Numbered from the stretch's first letter, positions 26,801 through 39,839 are shown. The stretch is DNA of 64,000 bases from Hemibagrus wyckioides (GCF_019097595.1 NC_080711.1:13806928-13870927), one strand, 5' to 3'. A program made the numbers and translations. The notes: generated from the letters alone by a model not told the origin.

Positions 26801-27041
26801 GACCTCAACCTAATAGAACACCTTTGGGAGACTGTGAGCCAGGCCTTCTTGTCCAACATCAGTGCCCAACCTCACAAATGCACTTCTAGAGGAATGGTCA
26901 AAAATTCCCATAAACACACTCCTAAACCTTGTGGCGGGCCAAATCCATGTAACATTCATGTGCATGTAAAGGCAGACATCCCAAAACTTTTGGCAACATA
27001 GTGTGTGTGCTGATAGATAGATAGATATCTATCTATCGCTC

Positions 27042-27086
<45 letters not shown>

Positions 27087-27121
27087 ATATATCTATATCT
27101 ATATATCTATATATCTATATA

Positions 27122-27166
<45 letters not shown>

Positions 27167-30100
27167 AAATAAACTGTGGCAAACACTAGTGACACAAACA
27201 TTGCTATTGCCCATCTATGTCCATCAAAATTATTACTGCTGACCAAAATAACCTTATTATTGTAACAGATGTGAAAAACCTGAGCTTGCAGAAAAGAGTA
27301 ACAGACCTTTGGACTATAGCCAAGGCATCGTTGAAGCGAGCGGTAAAGACGTCTCCGGTGAAAAACTCGGCCAGACGCCCTACGGCCTGCAGCAGGGAGC
27401 TCAAATCTCTCAGTGCGCAGTGCAGCTTCCTACAATCAGCTTCTGCCGTGATGTTCAACCTGCGATCTGAACACAAACACGGCACAGAGAACAGTGAAGT
27501 GAAGCACACACACACACTCAGTGAAGGAGAACATACATAGCTATAATCCAGCCCCCTGCAAGCACTGAGACCCTGATAGCAGAGAGCATTCTGTGGTCAA
27601 GGTAATTCTAAGGACTTTATGTACTTTTACTGTTTTCAATATTGTGGGCAAGTTTGCATACCCTCAAAACTACATGAAATTCATTGCAGAAATGATATGT
27701 AGTGTGTCCATTCATCAGCAGAAAAAACGCTGAAAAATAGCAATACTGAGAAAAGAATATCAGTACCTGAATATAAAGACTTACATAACAGCTTGAGTTA
27801 TAATATTTGCCTCCAGTCTCACACATTCTTCCTCATGCATCTGTTCCAGCTCTAGCCAGGTCAATCGTTGCACACGCTATGATACATAATCCAGTACTTC
27901 TTTCTGATCTTGTATACTTTCTCCTTAAAGTCAGGTCTTTGACTAATGCTGTCTGTAATTTTTCTCTATAGAGCCAGTGGTTCAATCTTAAAACTGTTTC
28001 AATCTTTTTTTTTTCTCTTAATAATGATATGGGGGGCTTGGCAGCTTGTAAAGAGCATCAGTTAAATGAAAGTAAGACAGGAAGAGACAATTCTTTGACC
28101 ATATGACCCTTCCGTAAACCACATAAAACAGGGTACTATGCAGTTTAGTGGCTAGTTAGTCATCAAGGCCTGCGAACAGCTAGAGACTTGCAAAACATCA
28201 GTAGAAGTTTAAAAAAAAAAAATATGTGAAAGTAGCTGACAGGCTAACCACACTGCCAAACATTCAGGGTTACTGATAGTACTTTCTGTTTTACTTGCTT
28301 TCCTCTGCTTACTCAGCTGTATTGCAATAAGTGTAGAACACACTGACCTACTAAATCTATTTCACCAAAAAAAAAAAAAAAAAATTTAAAGCTCTTTGAC
28401 AGAAAGTGAGGTTTGCAGTTCATAAGCCATTTGTGAAAGTAAACTGGTCTTGACAAACGTGTTCTATATACACACTATGTCACTTCTTTGGAGTGCATCT
28501 GCAGGTGCAGTCATGTCTCATTCACCCCATTCATGCCCACATTTCATATTATTATTATTTAGTACGTAATATTACATAATTTATAGGACAAAAATTCATT
28601 CATTATTATTACAAGCAAACGTTTTAGTTATTTTAAAAATTCACCGTTTTCTCATGACGTGCTTCTGTTTTGCGCATAGGGCCACATGGCACAATTTCTA
28701 TATAGTCACTGGTCAGTTGGAACAGTTTATGATGTGGATGCCTGAATGGAACTGCTGCAAAATCTATACTGTTTTTAAATAAAACTGCACTGAGAAATAA
28801 ATTGAGATCACAAATTTTATAAGCTGTTGCTCAGCCCTAGCCAGCAGCTGATTTTTCTGTGTTACTTGAAACAAACAGTCTTGTGCAATGCAATGTTTGG
28901 ACGCTTGCAATGGCATTGCGCAGCTTAACAGTCATGATGACATAACAAAACTCACCCATTGGTTTCAACATCTTTGACTCAAGGCCAGTTAAGTGAGAGC
29001 TAAACTGTTTATAAAGCAGGCCTCAAGCGAGAAACGTATGGATGTAAAATTTGTATCATACTCTCTTGACTGTGAGTAAATCTATGCACAAGACGACATA
29101 TGGAGGTAAACCTCAGTAATATAATTTGAATAGATTTACTGCAGTTTTATATTTATTGAGTATACTGTTTAAATCGCTCATTTTTGTTTATGGGATTCAG
29201 CAAATGCCTTTATCCAAAAGCGCTATCCTCATGCTTGTTCACGGGGACAAGGACAATGAGTACCATCAAGAAAAATAAATAAATAAATAAATAAATGAAC
29301 TCATTCAACACTAAAGCATAAATTAAGGCAAAACTAATCACCCACTTATGAAATACTGCCATATAATAAGAAGCTAGGCTGATGTATCTTCAAAAAGCCA
29401 TAAGCAAAAAACGTAAGCCTCAGCTGCCAGAAGATTTAGGACATGCTTATTATTATTATAATGAGAAAATGACATCTCTTAATGCCTTTCATTACTCTTA
29501 AAATACTAGGCTTTTTACCAAAACTGTTCCAGACAATCCATGTAGAACATCTATGAACTGCGAGCAGTTGTTTTTACTTATAGCTTTAATTAGTGCATTG
29601 TTAGTTTCTGTTTTCAATTTAGAGAAACTTTTATTTTGTTTATACATTTCAGTTTCAGAATCAATAACTGTAAATCTGACAAGAAATCAGAAGCTGTAGA
29701 GCCAGTTTTGAGAACTGGGAACTCGCTGCTCCTTTCAGCCTAGTTTTGTCACATGGGGAAGATCATGTTGTAGATATGGCTACATTTAGTTTTATAGTAT
29801 TTTGTTTTTCATTGTAGTCTATATTTAAGTATTTAAGCAGTCTTTATTTGTCACATATACATTACTGCACAGTGAAATTCTTTCTTCGCATATCCCATCC
29901 CATAGGGTTGGGGTCAGAACACAGGTCATGGGGTCAGCCATGAAGCAGCGCCCCTGGAGCAGGGTGGGTTGAAGGCCTTGCTCAAAGCCCAACAGTGGCA
30001 GCTTGGCGGTGCTAGGGCTCGAACCCCGACTTTCCAGTCAATGACCCAGAGCCTTAACCACTGCCCCGATTATATTTTTGTATTATATTAGTTTTTGTAT

Positions 30101-33100
30101 GATTTGAATAACATTTACTGTCGAGTTATTCCACCACAGCCTTTGCTTTTTTGATGCAATACAATAATAATAACCAACACAGGCAGTATTGTACAGTGTT
30201 ATGTTCACACAAGATCTGAATATTACTGAGCTACTTTGGGGCGTTTCCCTCGACATAATGACCTGGCCACTGTTCTACAAGAGGAATAGCTCAAAATCCT
30301 TCTGGCCACTCTGCTGGACACTTGGATATCAGGCATTCCCAAAAGGAATCAATGCTGTATTACTAACACACTTACATACTAACAAATTACTGTGGTCTAA
30401 AACCAGGTGTTTCCATTTCAGTGTCCAAGCCCGGTACAACCTTTCATTACTTTAGCTGACTAAAAACACCTGTGAAGAAAAGATGTGATTTCACCCAAAC
30501 ATAATTACAGACTTAACACTAGATGGCAGCATACAATTGCAACAGAATGAAAATATGACTAGATGTAGTCAGTATTCAGTATAATTCAGTACAGTGCTCT
30601 GGAAGGAGCAGTTATAGTTGGAAGTACAAGAAACTTTCTACATATATTATAAGGCCATATTACTGCTTACTTGAATGAAGCTGCAGAAAAAACTGTCGTT
30701 CTGATGTTATAGGCCAATTGTGATATTGAACAATAACCTATGTTTTGTTTTTAATTTATTTTGTTTTAAAGAAAGACATATGATGGTGGTGATGACATAT
30801 AGTGGTGTTTGACGTAAACCACACTTGACTTTATAGGCTTGTTGATGCCTGAGCAGAGGATGCATGAAACATTTTGTGAAGAAATGAACAAGGCTCACTA
30901 GTTCTTGTGGTAACGATGAACTGCTGCAGTCCAAGGTAAATGTCTAAGTCCTCTTGAAGCACTGGGAACTAAAACACACAAAGATATTCTTTTCCATGAT
31001 GCAAATGATGAATATGTTGACTGCAGTGATAAGGACACTATGTCTATGCTTTCATTACCTGAATTATAAATCAGACATAATTAGACTTGCTAAAATGCTT
31101 TGTGAAAAAACAAAAAACAAAAAAAAAAACGAATGTAGTATGTAGCTACACACACTTACCAGAATGGAGAAGGTCTGAGAAGGGAGCAGCTCCATCACCT
31201 TGGCAACCACCTCCAAACTCTGACGCAAATATCGCTGCCACTCAGTTTGTTGCTATAGCAACCAAAGAGAGAATGTTCAGTCCAAAAATACAACCAACCA
31301 ACTTTACTCCTCAAAGTAAAGAGGAAAAACTCGGAAGCACTGCAGAGATGCATGCTATAAAGGAACGTCTTTGTGTACGTGTCTTACATCGTCATCAAGG
31401 GTCTCGTCGTCCAGCTCCTCCAGCTGACTCTGGTTCAACCGGAACTGAATGCGGTTCAGGACCTCTCTGAGTAGCAACACTAAAGCGTCCTTATACCTGC
31501 AAACAACCAACATGAAGATCAACATACTTGTTGATTTAAATACCCAGAACCAGAATGTCTCCAGTGTTTCTTAAAAATAACCAGATTCATTAAAATTACT
31601 CTAGTCACTACAGATACAAGTAACCCAGAGCCATTTACATTCATAAGAAGAGGTAATACGATGCAAACAAGACAATGCAAACGACTCAACCATGTCCCCT
31701 TATCATTAGCCTTAAACAAAACTAAAGCTAAACACTTTTTTTCCCCCCCAGAGTAACACTGGTCAGAAGCTTTTTTCCTTCTGGGAAATTGTTCATATGG
31801 AAATGTGTAGGGAAATGATGAGAACTAATTATATTGCCACCATAAGTAAAAACCAAATGGTTGTCCATGTTTAGAGAAATGTTATAGTTAAATCTGACAT
31901 CTCACGGCTGAAATTTAGCACATCTCATTTTGGGTAAACATCTATCTAATAAACTACTGATGAGATATATGATATGTCATGTCACTAAGCAATGTCATTA
32001 TCTGATAAGAAAGAAAGTGTGAATATGGAAGCTTAAGTCGAGAGCCAAAGTTGTCCGAGATGGAAATACATGCTTAGTTAAGTGATTTCTGTGTGGCACG
32101 CTGAGTGTTGCATGACATCATTTCCTGGGCAGTAATTTGTATGCGAAGGTTTGCATTTCCTTTCAAACCAATCATGTGTTACAGAAACACGCACCTGTTT
32201 AACACACTATCCCTGTCGTCCAGTCGGCTCCTGATTTTGGTGGTTAGGTAATCCAGGAATATGCTCCATATATCCAAGCAAGCCAAGTAACCCTCATGGG
32301 TCGGCTATAAAGATCAAAAGAATGACACTTAGGACACTAATGGGGGGAAAAAGGATGGTGTTGAAGGGAAGATAATCGGTTTGGATATGGATGCGTTTAC
32401 CTGGTTGAAGGTGTACTTAAACAGCAAAGCCAGAAACTCCACTAGAGGAAACTGAGCGTTGGATTCGATCCTCCTTAGATGAACACTTACAAAGAGTCGC
32501 AGAAAATCTGTGAACTTCTCCAAATAACTGAACCAGGGCAGTATTTAAAGTGGAAGAGAAAGAAAAAGTAAGAAAAGGGAGGAAGTCACCACCAGACCGT
32601 GTGTGTCGTCAGCTCTTTGCTCTGCAGCTTATTAGTTTGTATATGCAAGTGTGCATTTTCATTTTTTTTGCCTGTGCCCTTACCTTTCATCCAATTCCTG
32701 CAGTCTGTTTTTGACTGTGTGTATGTTGGTGTGCGAGTTTGTGAGTCTCTGTAGGAGGTAAAAAGTCTGTTGAAACATGCGGAGCAGAAACTCCTCAAAG
32801 TCCAGTGGCACGCAGTTTTTACACATCAGCTCGTTAATGCAGTTCATAGCCATGATGCCTAACTGGGCTCGCTTAGCATGGTCCACCATGTGTCCTGTCC
32901 TTCCCTGGCTCCCATTGGCTAACAGACTGCCGGGGGCAGAGTCTCCATTGGAAGTGGGTGGAGGCTTGGCTTTGACTGGCAGCTGGCAGCCGAAACGAGC
33001 GAAGTGAAAGATGGAGGCCAGGAGGGCTGGTGTGATGGAGGAGGAAAGAGGGATCCAGCTGAAGAGATGAGCCAAGCACTCCAGAGCCAGCAGACACAAT

Positions 33101-33718
33101 GTGCTACTCTCTGACTCCAGTCCCAGCGGAGTAGCGTCACCTGTCAGTACACCTAATGAAGAGAGCATCATAAATAACCATTAAAAAAGCTCTCAAATGC
33201 CCCAGATATCACTAGAGCATGCAGGCTGGTTAAGGTCATAATTTCCTATGAATGGCGAAAACATTATGGCCAAACATTAGCAAATGCCACTGGCAATCAA
33301 ATATAGAAAAACTCAAAGGCAGATGAATAAAAATCAACACATGACTCACCAGTCTCTCTTGATGTAGGTGATGGAGGAGGCGTCGTTACAGACACACTAT
33401 GCTTATCCCAGACAGTCTCTAAAATACCTGAAAACCAAAAACACTACATCAACAATTTAGCATCAAACACTTTCAAACAAAAAAAACACAAGCTGTCACT
33501 TCAAAAACACTTCAGTAGAACAGAGGAGTGTCCTGGTGAGTCTCACCGGTCAGTAGGTTTAATACAGTGGGTATCTGTTCCAGTAGGAGTTTTTTCAGCT
33601 CCTCTTTCCTGGCAACACTCAAATCTTCCCTCGGGCACACCAGCTCTTCTGAGGTCATCTTCAACAGAACCAACCCCAGGGGTGCAAGAGTAGCTGACTG
33701 CACCAACTAGTGAATGTG

Positions 33719-33771
<53 letters not shown>

Positions 33772-36700
33772 CAGTTAAGCTGTGCAAAAACTACACTTGT
33801 GTCATGTCAATCAGCATCACACATTAAAATACCTCTGTAGATGATACTGTAATACAACACAAACCCCATCCATTGCATTCGGACAATATCAGTCCTTGAC
33901 ACTGACATTCCCTCTCCTCCACACATACTACACAAGTTGAATAACAGCACAGGAAATATGCATGTATAAAAATTATGCCACTTTGTTGGAAACCGTTTAA
34001 GAGAAATGACTCACAAAACCATCTAGAAAAGTCTTAACAGCCAGTTCTTGAGTTGAGTCATTTGGGTTTACCAACCGTAAGAGTAAAGCCTGATTTGAAC
34101 TTTTCCATTATGATACCATTTCTTTCCCAGATATCTACTGGAAGGTTTGTTTTCTTGTGACTGTAAACATATTGCATACCGCTTTTTTCATGTTCTGATG
34201 AGAAATTGGTGTGGCACATATGTATTTTAATAACTTTTTTTTTTGTATTTTAAAACAGATATGGGTTTAAAAGAAACCCACACTATTATGTTTCTTCCCT
34301 TTTTGTGCATAATAAACAGCGTTACATTTGACCTAAACCAGGAAGGAACTGAAGGTGTGTGAGCAGATATCTATCAGCTTGCACAAAAGTAAATAGTCTG
34401 AGGAGAAAATAATAATAATAATAAAAGATATTTCACCTCAACACTTTTTATCTATGTCATATATGATTTAAATTCAATTCATATGATTTAAATTCAATTC
34501 AATTCCAGTTCATGTATAATATATAATGTATAACACAATGTGCATTGTTACACAGCTTTACAGAAAAACCAAACCTAGATCCCTAATCAGCAAAACAGAG
34601 GCAACAGTAACAATGGAAACCACTATGAGAAGGCATGAAGAGGGCTTGAGAGGAAACAGAATAAAATAAGAACTTTTTCCCCTGAGTGACACCTGATCGT
34701 GAGATTTAGATCTATACAATCACTTGCTGCTGCTCACAAAATTTCCCTTTAGATTACAAACACATTTAATGAAACATGTCTCTTCCTAGTGTCAATGCAG
34801 GGCAGGGGTGAACACATGGCAAATGGGAGGTAAGCGGGAGCTCCAGTGCTGTGCTGCACTCCTGGTCTCCTGGTCGAGTTGTGCAGAAACCTAAACCTAA
34901 GATAACTTAAAACTGATGCAATGTAATAAGGTCAGCTAGTGAAGCTCATGATTTTACACTGCCACAATATAGTATTATATTACTACACCAGGCAACCTTT
35001 ACACATTTTGTGTAAAAGCACAGCAATTTATATTATTAGCTAGACAGTGTATTCTTCTGCTATGGAAACAAAATCTTCTTCCATCTTTTGATGACTAGCT
35101 GCGAGATGTCATACATTCATTTGGAAAAAATGAGGTACACAATAAAGGGCAATACTGGCAGATTTTCCAAAACTTGGAAAGTTTGGTTGGTCAGTGTAAT
35201 CATTAGGATGTCCTTATGATTGTGGCTTGATCTTGATATAAAGTGTATTGAATACAAGTATGTGCACTGCACGTACATAATTTATAATAATGTTTTGCTT
35301 GCCAACAAACAATTGTGATTACTATATATACACAAACCTAAGATAATTTGATTAAAGTGATTAAACATGGTGGGTTTTTACACCATTCAGCACCATTCAG
35401 ACAATAATACCTTGAGCAACAGATCAACAGTGAAAAATGTTTTGTTTTTTGTTTCCATCATTCAACTGAATTTTCAATAATGCCTCTGACAGTATTATAA
35501 TACTATCCCCTACTCCCAATAAAAGGTTGAAATACACTATATGGCCAAGGATGGTTCTTCCCCAAACTGTTGCCCCAAAGCTGGAAGTGCACATCGTAGA
35601 GGATGTCTTAGTATCCTTTAACATTACATTTTCCCTTGACTGGAACTAAGATGCCCAAATGTGTTCCAGCATGACAATGCCTGTGTGCACAAAACAAAGT
35701 CCACAAAGACCTTGAATGTCCTGCACAGAGCCCTGACCTCAATCACTGATCACCTTCGGGATGAACTGAAACGCTGACTTCACCTGAGACTTCCTCACTA
35801 ATGCTCTTGTGACTGAATGAGCAAATCCCCACTGAAAAATCTAGTAAAATGAGTGGAGGCTATTATTACACCATAGCAGGGACTAAATTTGGAATGGAAT
35901 GTTAAACAAGCACATACAAGTAGGATGAGCAGGTGTCCGCAAACTTTTGGCCATCAGTTTACAGGTCTACTTGTTTTTTCCATCATTTTTCTATTCTAGA
36001 TTGAATCGTTTCTTTTAACTACTTAAAAAGAAGATCTCCAAATAAACATGCATGTTTCAGGTACCTGTAAAGTATTGCTAAAGAAGTCATGGTAGAACAT
36101 TGGCCAGTCCTGGCGTCCAATGTCCACGATGACTTTGCAGAGCTTATTTCTGATGAAGAAGGGCAACACAGCATGCTGGGACAGCAACAACTTTGGCAAG
36201 CAGCTACGAAGCTCTGCTTTATCCTCACTGGCTACACCGACCCACATTTTGTTGACCAGGTTCTAAAAATGAATTTTCAGGGTTAGTATGTAGCATGGAT
36301 AATGAGTTCATCAAACCAGTGGGTAGCTATACATGTGTATACTCACCTCAAATACTGTAAGACTATACATCATGACGTATTCATTTCTGCTATTGGAGAG
36401 AAAGTAGAGGCAGTGTCTCCAGGAGCCCGGCTGGCTAGCAAAACTATTCAGCAGTTCTTCTACAAAGCACAGCGCACAGGTTTACACCATTAAAAGGTTC
36501 ATTCGGGAAAAAAACACATTTCACCAATACAGTGTGAAAATTCACAAATGCAAAGCTAGATATGTGAATTAACAAGATTTAAGGCAAGTCTATTACTTCC
36601 TTCATATAGCTAGAGACAGGCTAACTGGAGGCCATAAGCTTTTATTATGTCTTTGTTGCAATTTTTAATAACAATAGCAAGTTCAATATTAAACCTATAA

Positions 36701-38622
36701 TCTTGCATGCAATCTAAGCCCAAGCTGCATTTCAAGTTAAGTGAACATTTGTACATTTTCACTTCCTTGAAATGCAGCCTCTGACTTCTGAGTGTGCAAA
36801 AAAACAAAAAAAAACAGATATATCAATGTTCTGACAGCAAGGTTCCTCACAGGCTGTTATTGACTTCTTGGTCAGTCATTTTTGCATGAAGTGCTGTTAA
36901 CAGCAGCATGTGGTTTTGTCAAATGCACAACATTCACACATAGAAGAGAACCTTGTTTGAGTGGTAGAAGTAAACGTCAACCACGAATACTGAAATCTAA
37001 TGCATATAGTGCACATCGAGCAGTATAAATAGTGTGATGATTAAATGGCTCTCTTCTACACTCAAACTGTCTTATGGAACAGGCATCACTTTCAGGTTTG
37101 GTGCTAGACACCTCGACCTTTCGTGTAAGTTCCACGCAAGAAATCTAATGATCATATATGGTATGATGCAGATCAGTAAAAGAAGACATTCACGACTGTC
37201 TCACAATAGTGGATGAGAGCCGGCCCACATATATTAATAGTGGCTCAACTGAGGATGTAGTCTCTGGCTAATTAGCCACGCTAATGTTTCACGTGACATA
37301 TGGAATAGACTGATGTCTTTGATATATATTGCCCGAAGAGGCTGGTTTTGCATTAGTCATTAGGTATAAGGAAGACATTCATCTCTTCTTATCCTAGCGG
37401 TCAGGAAGCTAATGGATATGATAAAAGACCCGGCTCCTCTGAGTGCTTTCAGCTGCCGTATGAAGTTAGTAGATAAAGAGTGTGAATTAGCAACTAAATG
37501 GACTGAAATAAATATAAAGAGATAAACAAAGGGTGCAGCATGGCGGTGCAGCCTCTCAATTCCAAGGTGCTTGACCATGAGTTTGGGTTACTGTCTGTGT
37601 GGTGTATCTGTGCACACTGTTCATGCTTCCTAGCGGGTTTTCCTATGGGTACTCTGGTTTCCTCCTGCCACACTAAAACATGCCAGTAGGTGTACACGGT
37701 GTCCTGTGATAGCCTGGGGTCTCATCCAGGGTGCATCACGTCTCACACCTATAGGTGCTCCTGGGACACTAGACTGATAAGGAAGAAGTGATTGCAAATG
37801 AGTGACAAATGAAAGCACCAGAAAAATGAAGACTCACCGATCTCTCTTTTGCGATCATTAGTAGTGCAGCTGTGGAAAAACTCAGTCATAAGACTTTCTA
37901 GTGCTCGCAAGGAGGCCTCTTCTGACGCCTGTGGACAGAGCAAAGATACAGTCATGGTGTCATAGGTGTAGGCAACTGATTTGTACCTACAGATTAAATA
38001 CAACACTAGGCTTTCTGCCTTCCCATTTTCCTCCAAAACAGTTTATCGTTCACACGGCATTTGCCTGGGCCTGTTCGGTAAAAGTAAGAATAAGGAAGAG
38101 AATTTGAGGAAGAGGTCGCGTAGCCATACTGAAGCTGAATTCCTTGTATGAGTCACGACACGTCGCGCGCTGCATCGTGTTCATACCGCACACCGAGGCG
38201 GAGGCTCGCGACGTTCCAATTCTGACCCGATATTGCCGTTACATCGCTTTTCAACTGATGACCGAAGACCGTTATTCAGGTGGACTAACCACAGACAATT
38301 TCCACTTCTATATCTATATATCTCTTGCACGAGTTATACATCGATTCCGAAAAACAATCCATACCCATTACCCAGGGGGGCAGGTAACTAGTCCGCCCCT
38401 CAGACACTGTCATTTAATACACGGAAGCTCAAAATCACGACACGATCGTGGCGGAAAAAAACAAGGAAGCACCATAATAAAGCAACAGATACAGACGAAG
38501 CTAAGCTAAATTCTGTCTGTTGTGTTGGTCGCCATAGACGGGGCGTTCAGATAAGCGACTGTAACATAGCTGAGGAGAGAAAATCCCAAGCGGTCGCGTG
38601 TGAAAGAATGTCGACTCACCAT
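17865..38622 (-). CDS. xpo6: Exportin-6, complete in 25 coding exons
   Basis: Importin-beta-family receptor that exports profilin-actin from the nucleus with RanGTP. Exons, 5' to 3': 38622-38620, 37928-37838, 36459-36347, 36262-36065, 33706-33547, 33427-33350, 33152-32684, 32527-32401, 32304-32195, 31496-31388, 31252-31160, 30968-30899, 27466-27307, 25326-25234, 24765-24618, 23661-23515, 23407-23236, 22326-22171, 20891-20777, 20237-20159, 19993-19901, 19794-19633, 18812-18714, 18622-18392, 17966-17865. Every boundary is GT-AG, phases join, and the total is 3378 nt (1125 aa), the length I remember for human XPO6. Landmarks: [19 protein letters not shown] at the N-terminus, [44 protein letters not shown], and C-terminal LPPGTLKL. 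Exon 1 codes only Met. The exon at 33152-32684 carries a low-complexity Pro/Ser/Gly linker (about [14 protein letters not shown]) where the family varies. Identity is very secure; a few boundaries could move by a codon. Confidence 0.97.
26688..27005 (+). mobile_element. Internally deleted Tc1-like element in xpo6 intron 13
   Basis: Both terminal repeats survive: CACTATATTGACAAAAGTTT at the left and AAACTTTTGGCAACATAGTG at the right. Between them is only a C-terminal transposase relic ([20 protein letters not shown], then [13 protein letters not shown]). The N-terminal two thirds are gone. It abuts a long TA-rich array, in keeping with the TA target of this superfamily. Confidence 0.88.
27014..27165. 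repeat. Compound GATA/TA microsatellite
   Basis: GATAGATAGATAG then ATCTATCTATC (a small inverted pair), followed by long (TA)n tracts broken by TATC units. It lies in xpo6 intron 13 next to a Tc1 derivative. Confidence 0.95.
27467..30898 (-). other. xpo6: xpo6 intron 12 (3.4 kb)
   Basis: No exon is recognised inside. It holds a poly-A run near 28365-28384, an AAT-rich stretch near 29272-29296 and one reversed SINE (29840-30070). Confidence 0.8.
29840..30070 (-). mobile_element. tRNA-derived SINE (family S), reverse orientation
   Basis: Read on the minus strand it begins GGGGCAGTGGTTAAGGCTC (A-box), has GGGGTTCGAGCCC (B-box), then CCAAGCTGCCACTGTTGGGC, and ends with a tail TTTCACTGTGCAGTAATG before GTGACAAATAAAG. 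A second copy lies at 44415-44645 and a head-related copy with another tail at 50955-51125. Confidence 0.85.
33719..33770. repeat. (CA)n microsatellite at an xpo6 intron/exon edge
   Basis: CA run that begins about 15 bp upstream (in gene sense) of the xpo6 exon at 33706-33547, so it forms part of the intron 4 acceptor region (GTGTGT...GCACATTCACTAG). Confidence 0.95.
34440..34900 (-). repeat. Family C SINE-like repeat, reverse orientation, partial
   Basis: AATTCAATTCAATTCCAG at the left is the reversed tail, followed by CACAATGTGCATTGTTACAC, CTTTACAGAAAAACC and CCCTAATCAG, reversed blocks of the family seen at 14380-14620. A short duplication (CATATGATTTAAATTCAATT twice) sits at the tail. 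The right end is uncertain. Confidence 0.65.
35535..35960 (+). mobile_element. Decayed Tc1-like element
   Basis: Left terminal repeat ACACTATATGGCCAAGG and right end AAACTTTTGGCCATCAGTTT. Internal relics such as GTTCCAGCATGACAATGCCT and CACAGAGCCCTGACCTCAAT encode the second catalytic Asp region and the PDL motif of a Tc1 transposase, with many frame breaks. Confidence 0.82.
37630..37780 (-). repeat. Family R dispersed repeat, reverse copy, in xpo6 intron 2 region
   Basis: Blocks GGTTTCCTCCTGCCACAC, AACATGCCAGTAGGTG, GTGTCCTGTGATAGCCTGGG and TCATCCAGGGTGCATCACG are the reverse of the repeat at 58490-58690. It ends about 60 bp before the exon at 37928-37838 in plus coordinates, so it lies in the intron downstream of that exon. 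Confidence 0.65.
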
Positions 38623-39160
38623 GTCCGGTCTCCGCTTCACTCCGGCTGCTGCGTTTCTGAGGCTAGGGTTTGAGATGGGGATTTATCTGTTGGCTCATAC
38701 TGCCCGAGTTTCACCGGGCCAAATTACTCACCACACCGACACAAACCATCCCGGTGATGTTTTAGCACAGACCCGGGGCCTGGTTCAGTCTCTGACGCTC
38801 AGCACTTGTTATTGTTGATCCTGCAGCAATACGGGGGCTTTGAGAAGTGACAACTACCGCGCCTCCCGGATGCAGGTGAACACGCGCGTGTAAAAATGTC
38901 CAACAACGACCTTATCGCACCGCTCGAAAGTAAATCTCCGTCGCCACGTTAAATGAGCACTCGGCTGTTTTTCAGCGCGATAGACGGTAACTGGGCCACT
39001 CCTGCCTGTAGTTTGTAGATTAGCTCTCTTTTTTTTTTCTCGTGCAGGCCTCGTAGCTTCCTCTCTCTCCGAACCAATGCCCCTCCCCACCGGAAGTGAA
39101 ATCTTAATCTTGGGCCGGATGAAACCGGCCGCATCAGGACGTGTGGCAAAATCAAACGCC
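38130..39160 (-). promoter_or_regulatory. xpo6: CpG-rich promoter/first-exon region of xpo6
   Basis: CpG dinucleotides are much more frequent here than in the surrounding DNA, for example ACACGTCGCGCGCTGCATCG near 38158 and GAACACGCGCGTG near 38879. The start codon (38622-38620) is inside it, so transcription presumably begins between about 38.65 and 39.1 kb. The exact start site is not visible. Confidence 0.6.
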
Positions 39161-39544
39161 ATGTAACTGTACCTCACGAGAACACACTTAGCTACAACTA
39201 CTGGAATGAGGAGTTAAAACCATAAAAGCCCAAAATTGCATTATTTTTTTTAAATAGAGGATAGAATCCGTGGGACTATGACGAACTTTTCAAGAGTTTA
39301 AACATCTCACCTTTACTAATAAAAAGTCTTCCCAGAGAACAAAATGGCAGACAAAATTGACCCCCCCCCCATAAAAAGAGTTGACATTACCTCAGTACTT
39401 TGCTTTTTAAGAATAGTCTTCTTTTACGTCTGTACTTGGAAGTCATCGTATATGTTTTCCTGGCTTTCTGTGATGGTTCAGTTCTTTAAAGAAATAAAAA
39501 TGAAATTTAGTCTAACAGAGCACAGACAGAGCTGGTTAAATTGG

Positions 39545-39735
39545 TATCCATACACACACTTACTATGGACAATTTAGAGAGGCCAATCAGCCACAACACA
39601 CGTCTTTGAGCTTGGGGAGGAAACCAGAGAACCCAGAAGAAACCCCCCAAAAGGACGGGGAGAACATACAAGCTCTGTACACACAGGGCAGAAGCAGAAA
39701 TTGAACCCCCAACCGTGCAGGAGCGAGGCGTTTAC
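39545..39735 (+). repeat. Family R dispersed repeat
   Basis: Blocks GACAATTTAGAGAGGCCAAT, GGGAGGAAACCAGAGAACCC, AGAAGAAACCCCCCAAAAG and GGGGAGAACATACAAGCTC, in the same order as at 10795-11090. Confidence 0.8.
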
Positions 39736-39756
39736 TGATCAATATAAACAAGTGAT

Positions 39757-39757
39757 T

Positions 39758-39795
<38 letters not shown>

Positions 39796-39804
39796 GAGAT
39801 AGAG

Positions 39805-39836
<32 letters not shown>
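39757..39836. repeat. (GATA)n microsatellite
   Basis: About 20 GATA units interrupted by two GAGA variants. It explains the open frames with poly-SIYL translations on the minus strand. Confidence 0.97.
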
Positions 39837-39838
<2 letters not shown>

Positions 39839-39839
39839 G

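Larger units (their letters stand above)
33771..36064 (-). other. xpo6: xpo6 intron 4 (bulk)
   Basis: No exons recognised. It contains a reversed family C repeat (34440-34900) and a decayed Tc1-like element (35535-35960). Confidence 0.8.

Noticed and set aside
27014..27165. CRISPR-like regular repeats
   Set aside because: The units are 2-4 bp microsatellite repeats with no unique spacers, in an intron of a vertebrate gene.
31087..31470. 127-codon plus-strand frame
   Set aside because: Antisense shadow of two xpo6 exons and the intron between them.
38144..38509. 121-codon plus-strand protein gene in the xpo6 promoter region
   Set aside because: No recognisable domain, poor start context and high CpG content, which makes long chance frames likelier; kept only as a note on the CpG segment.
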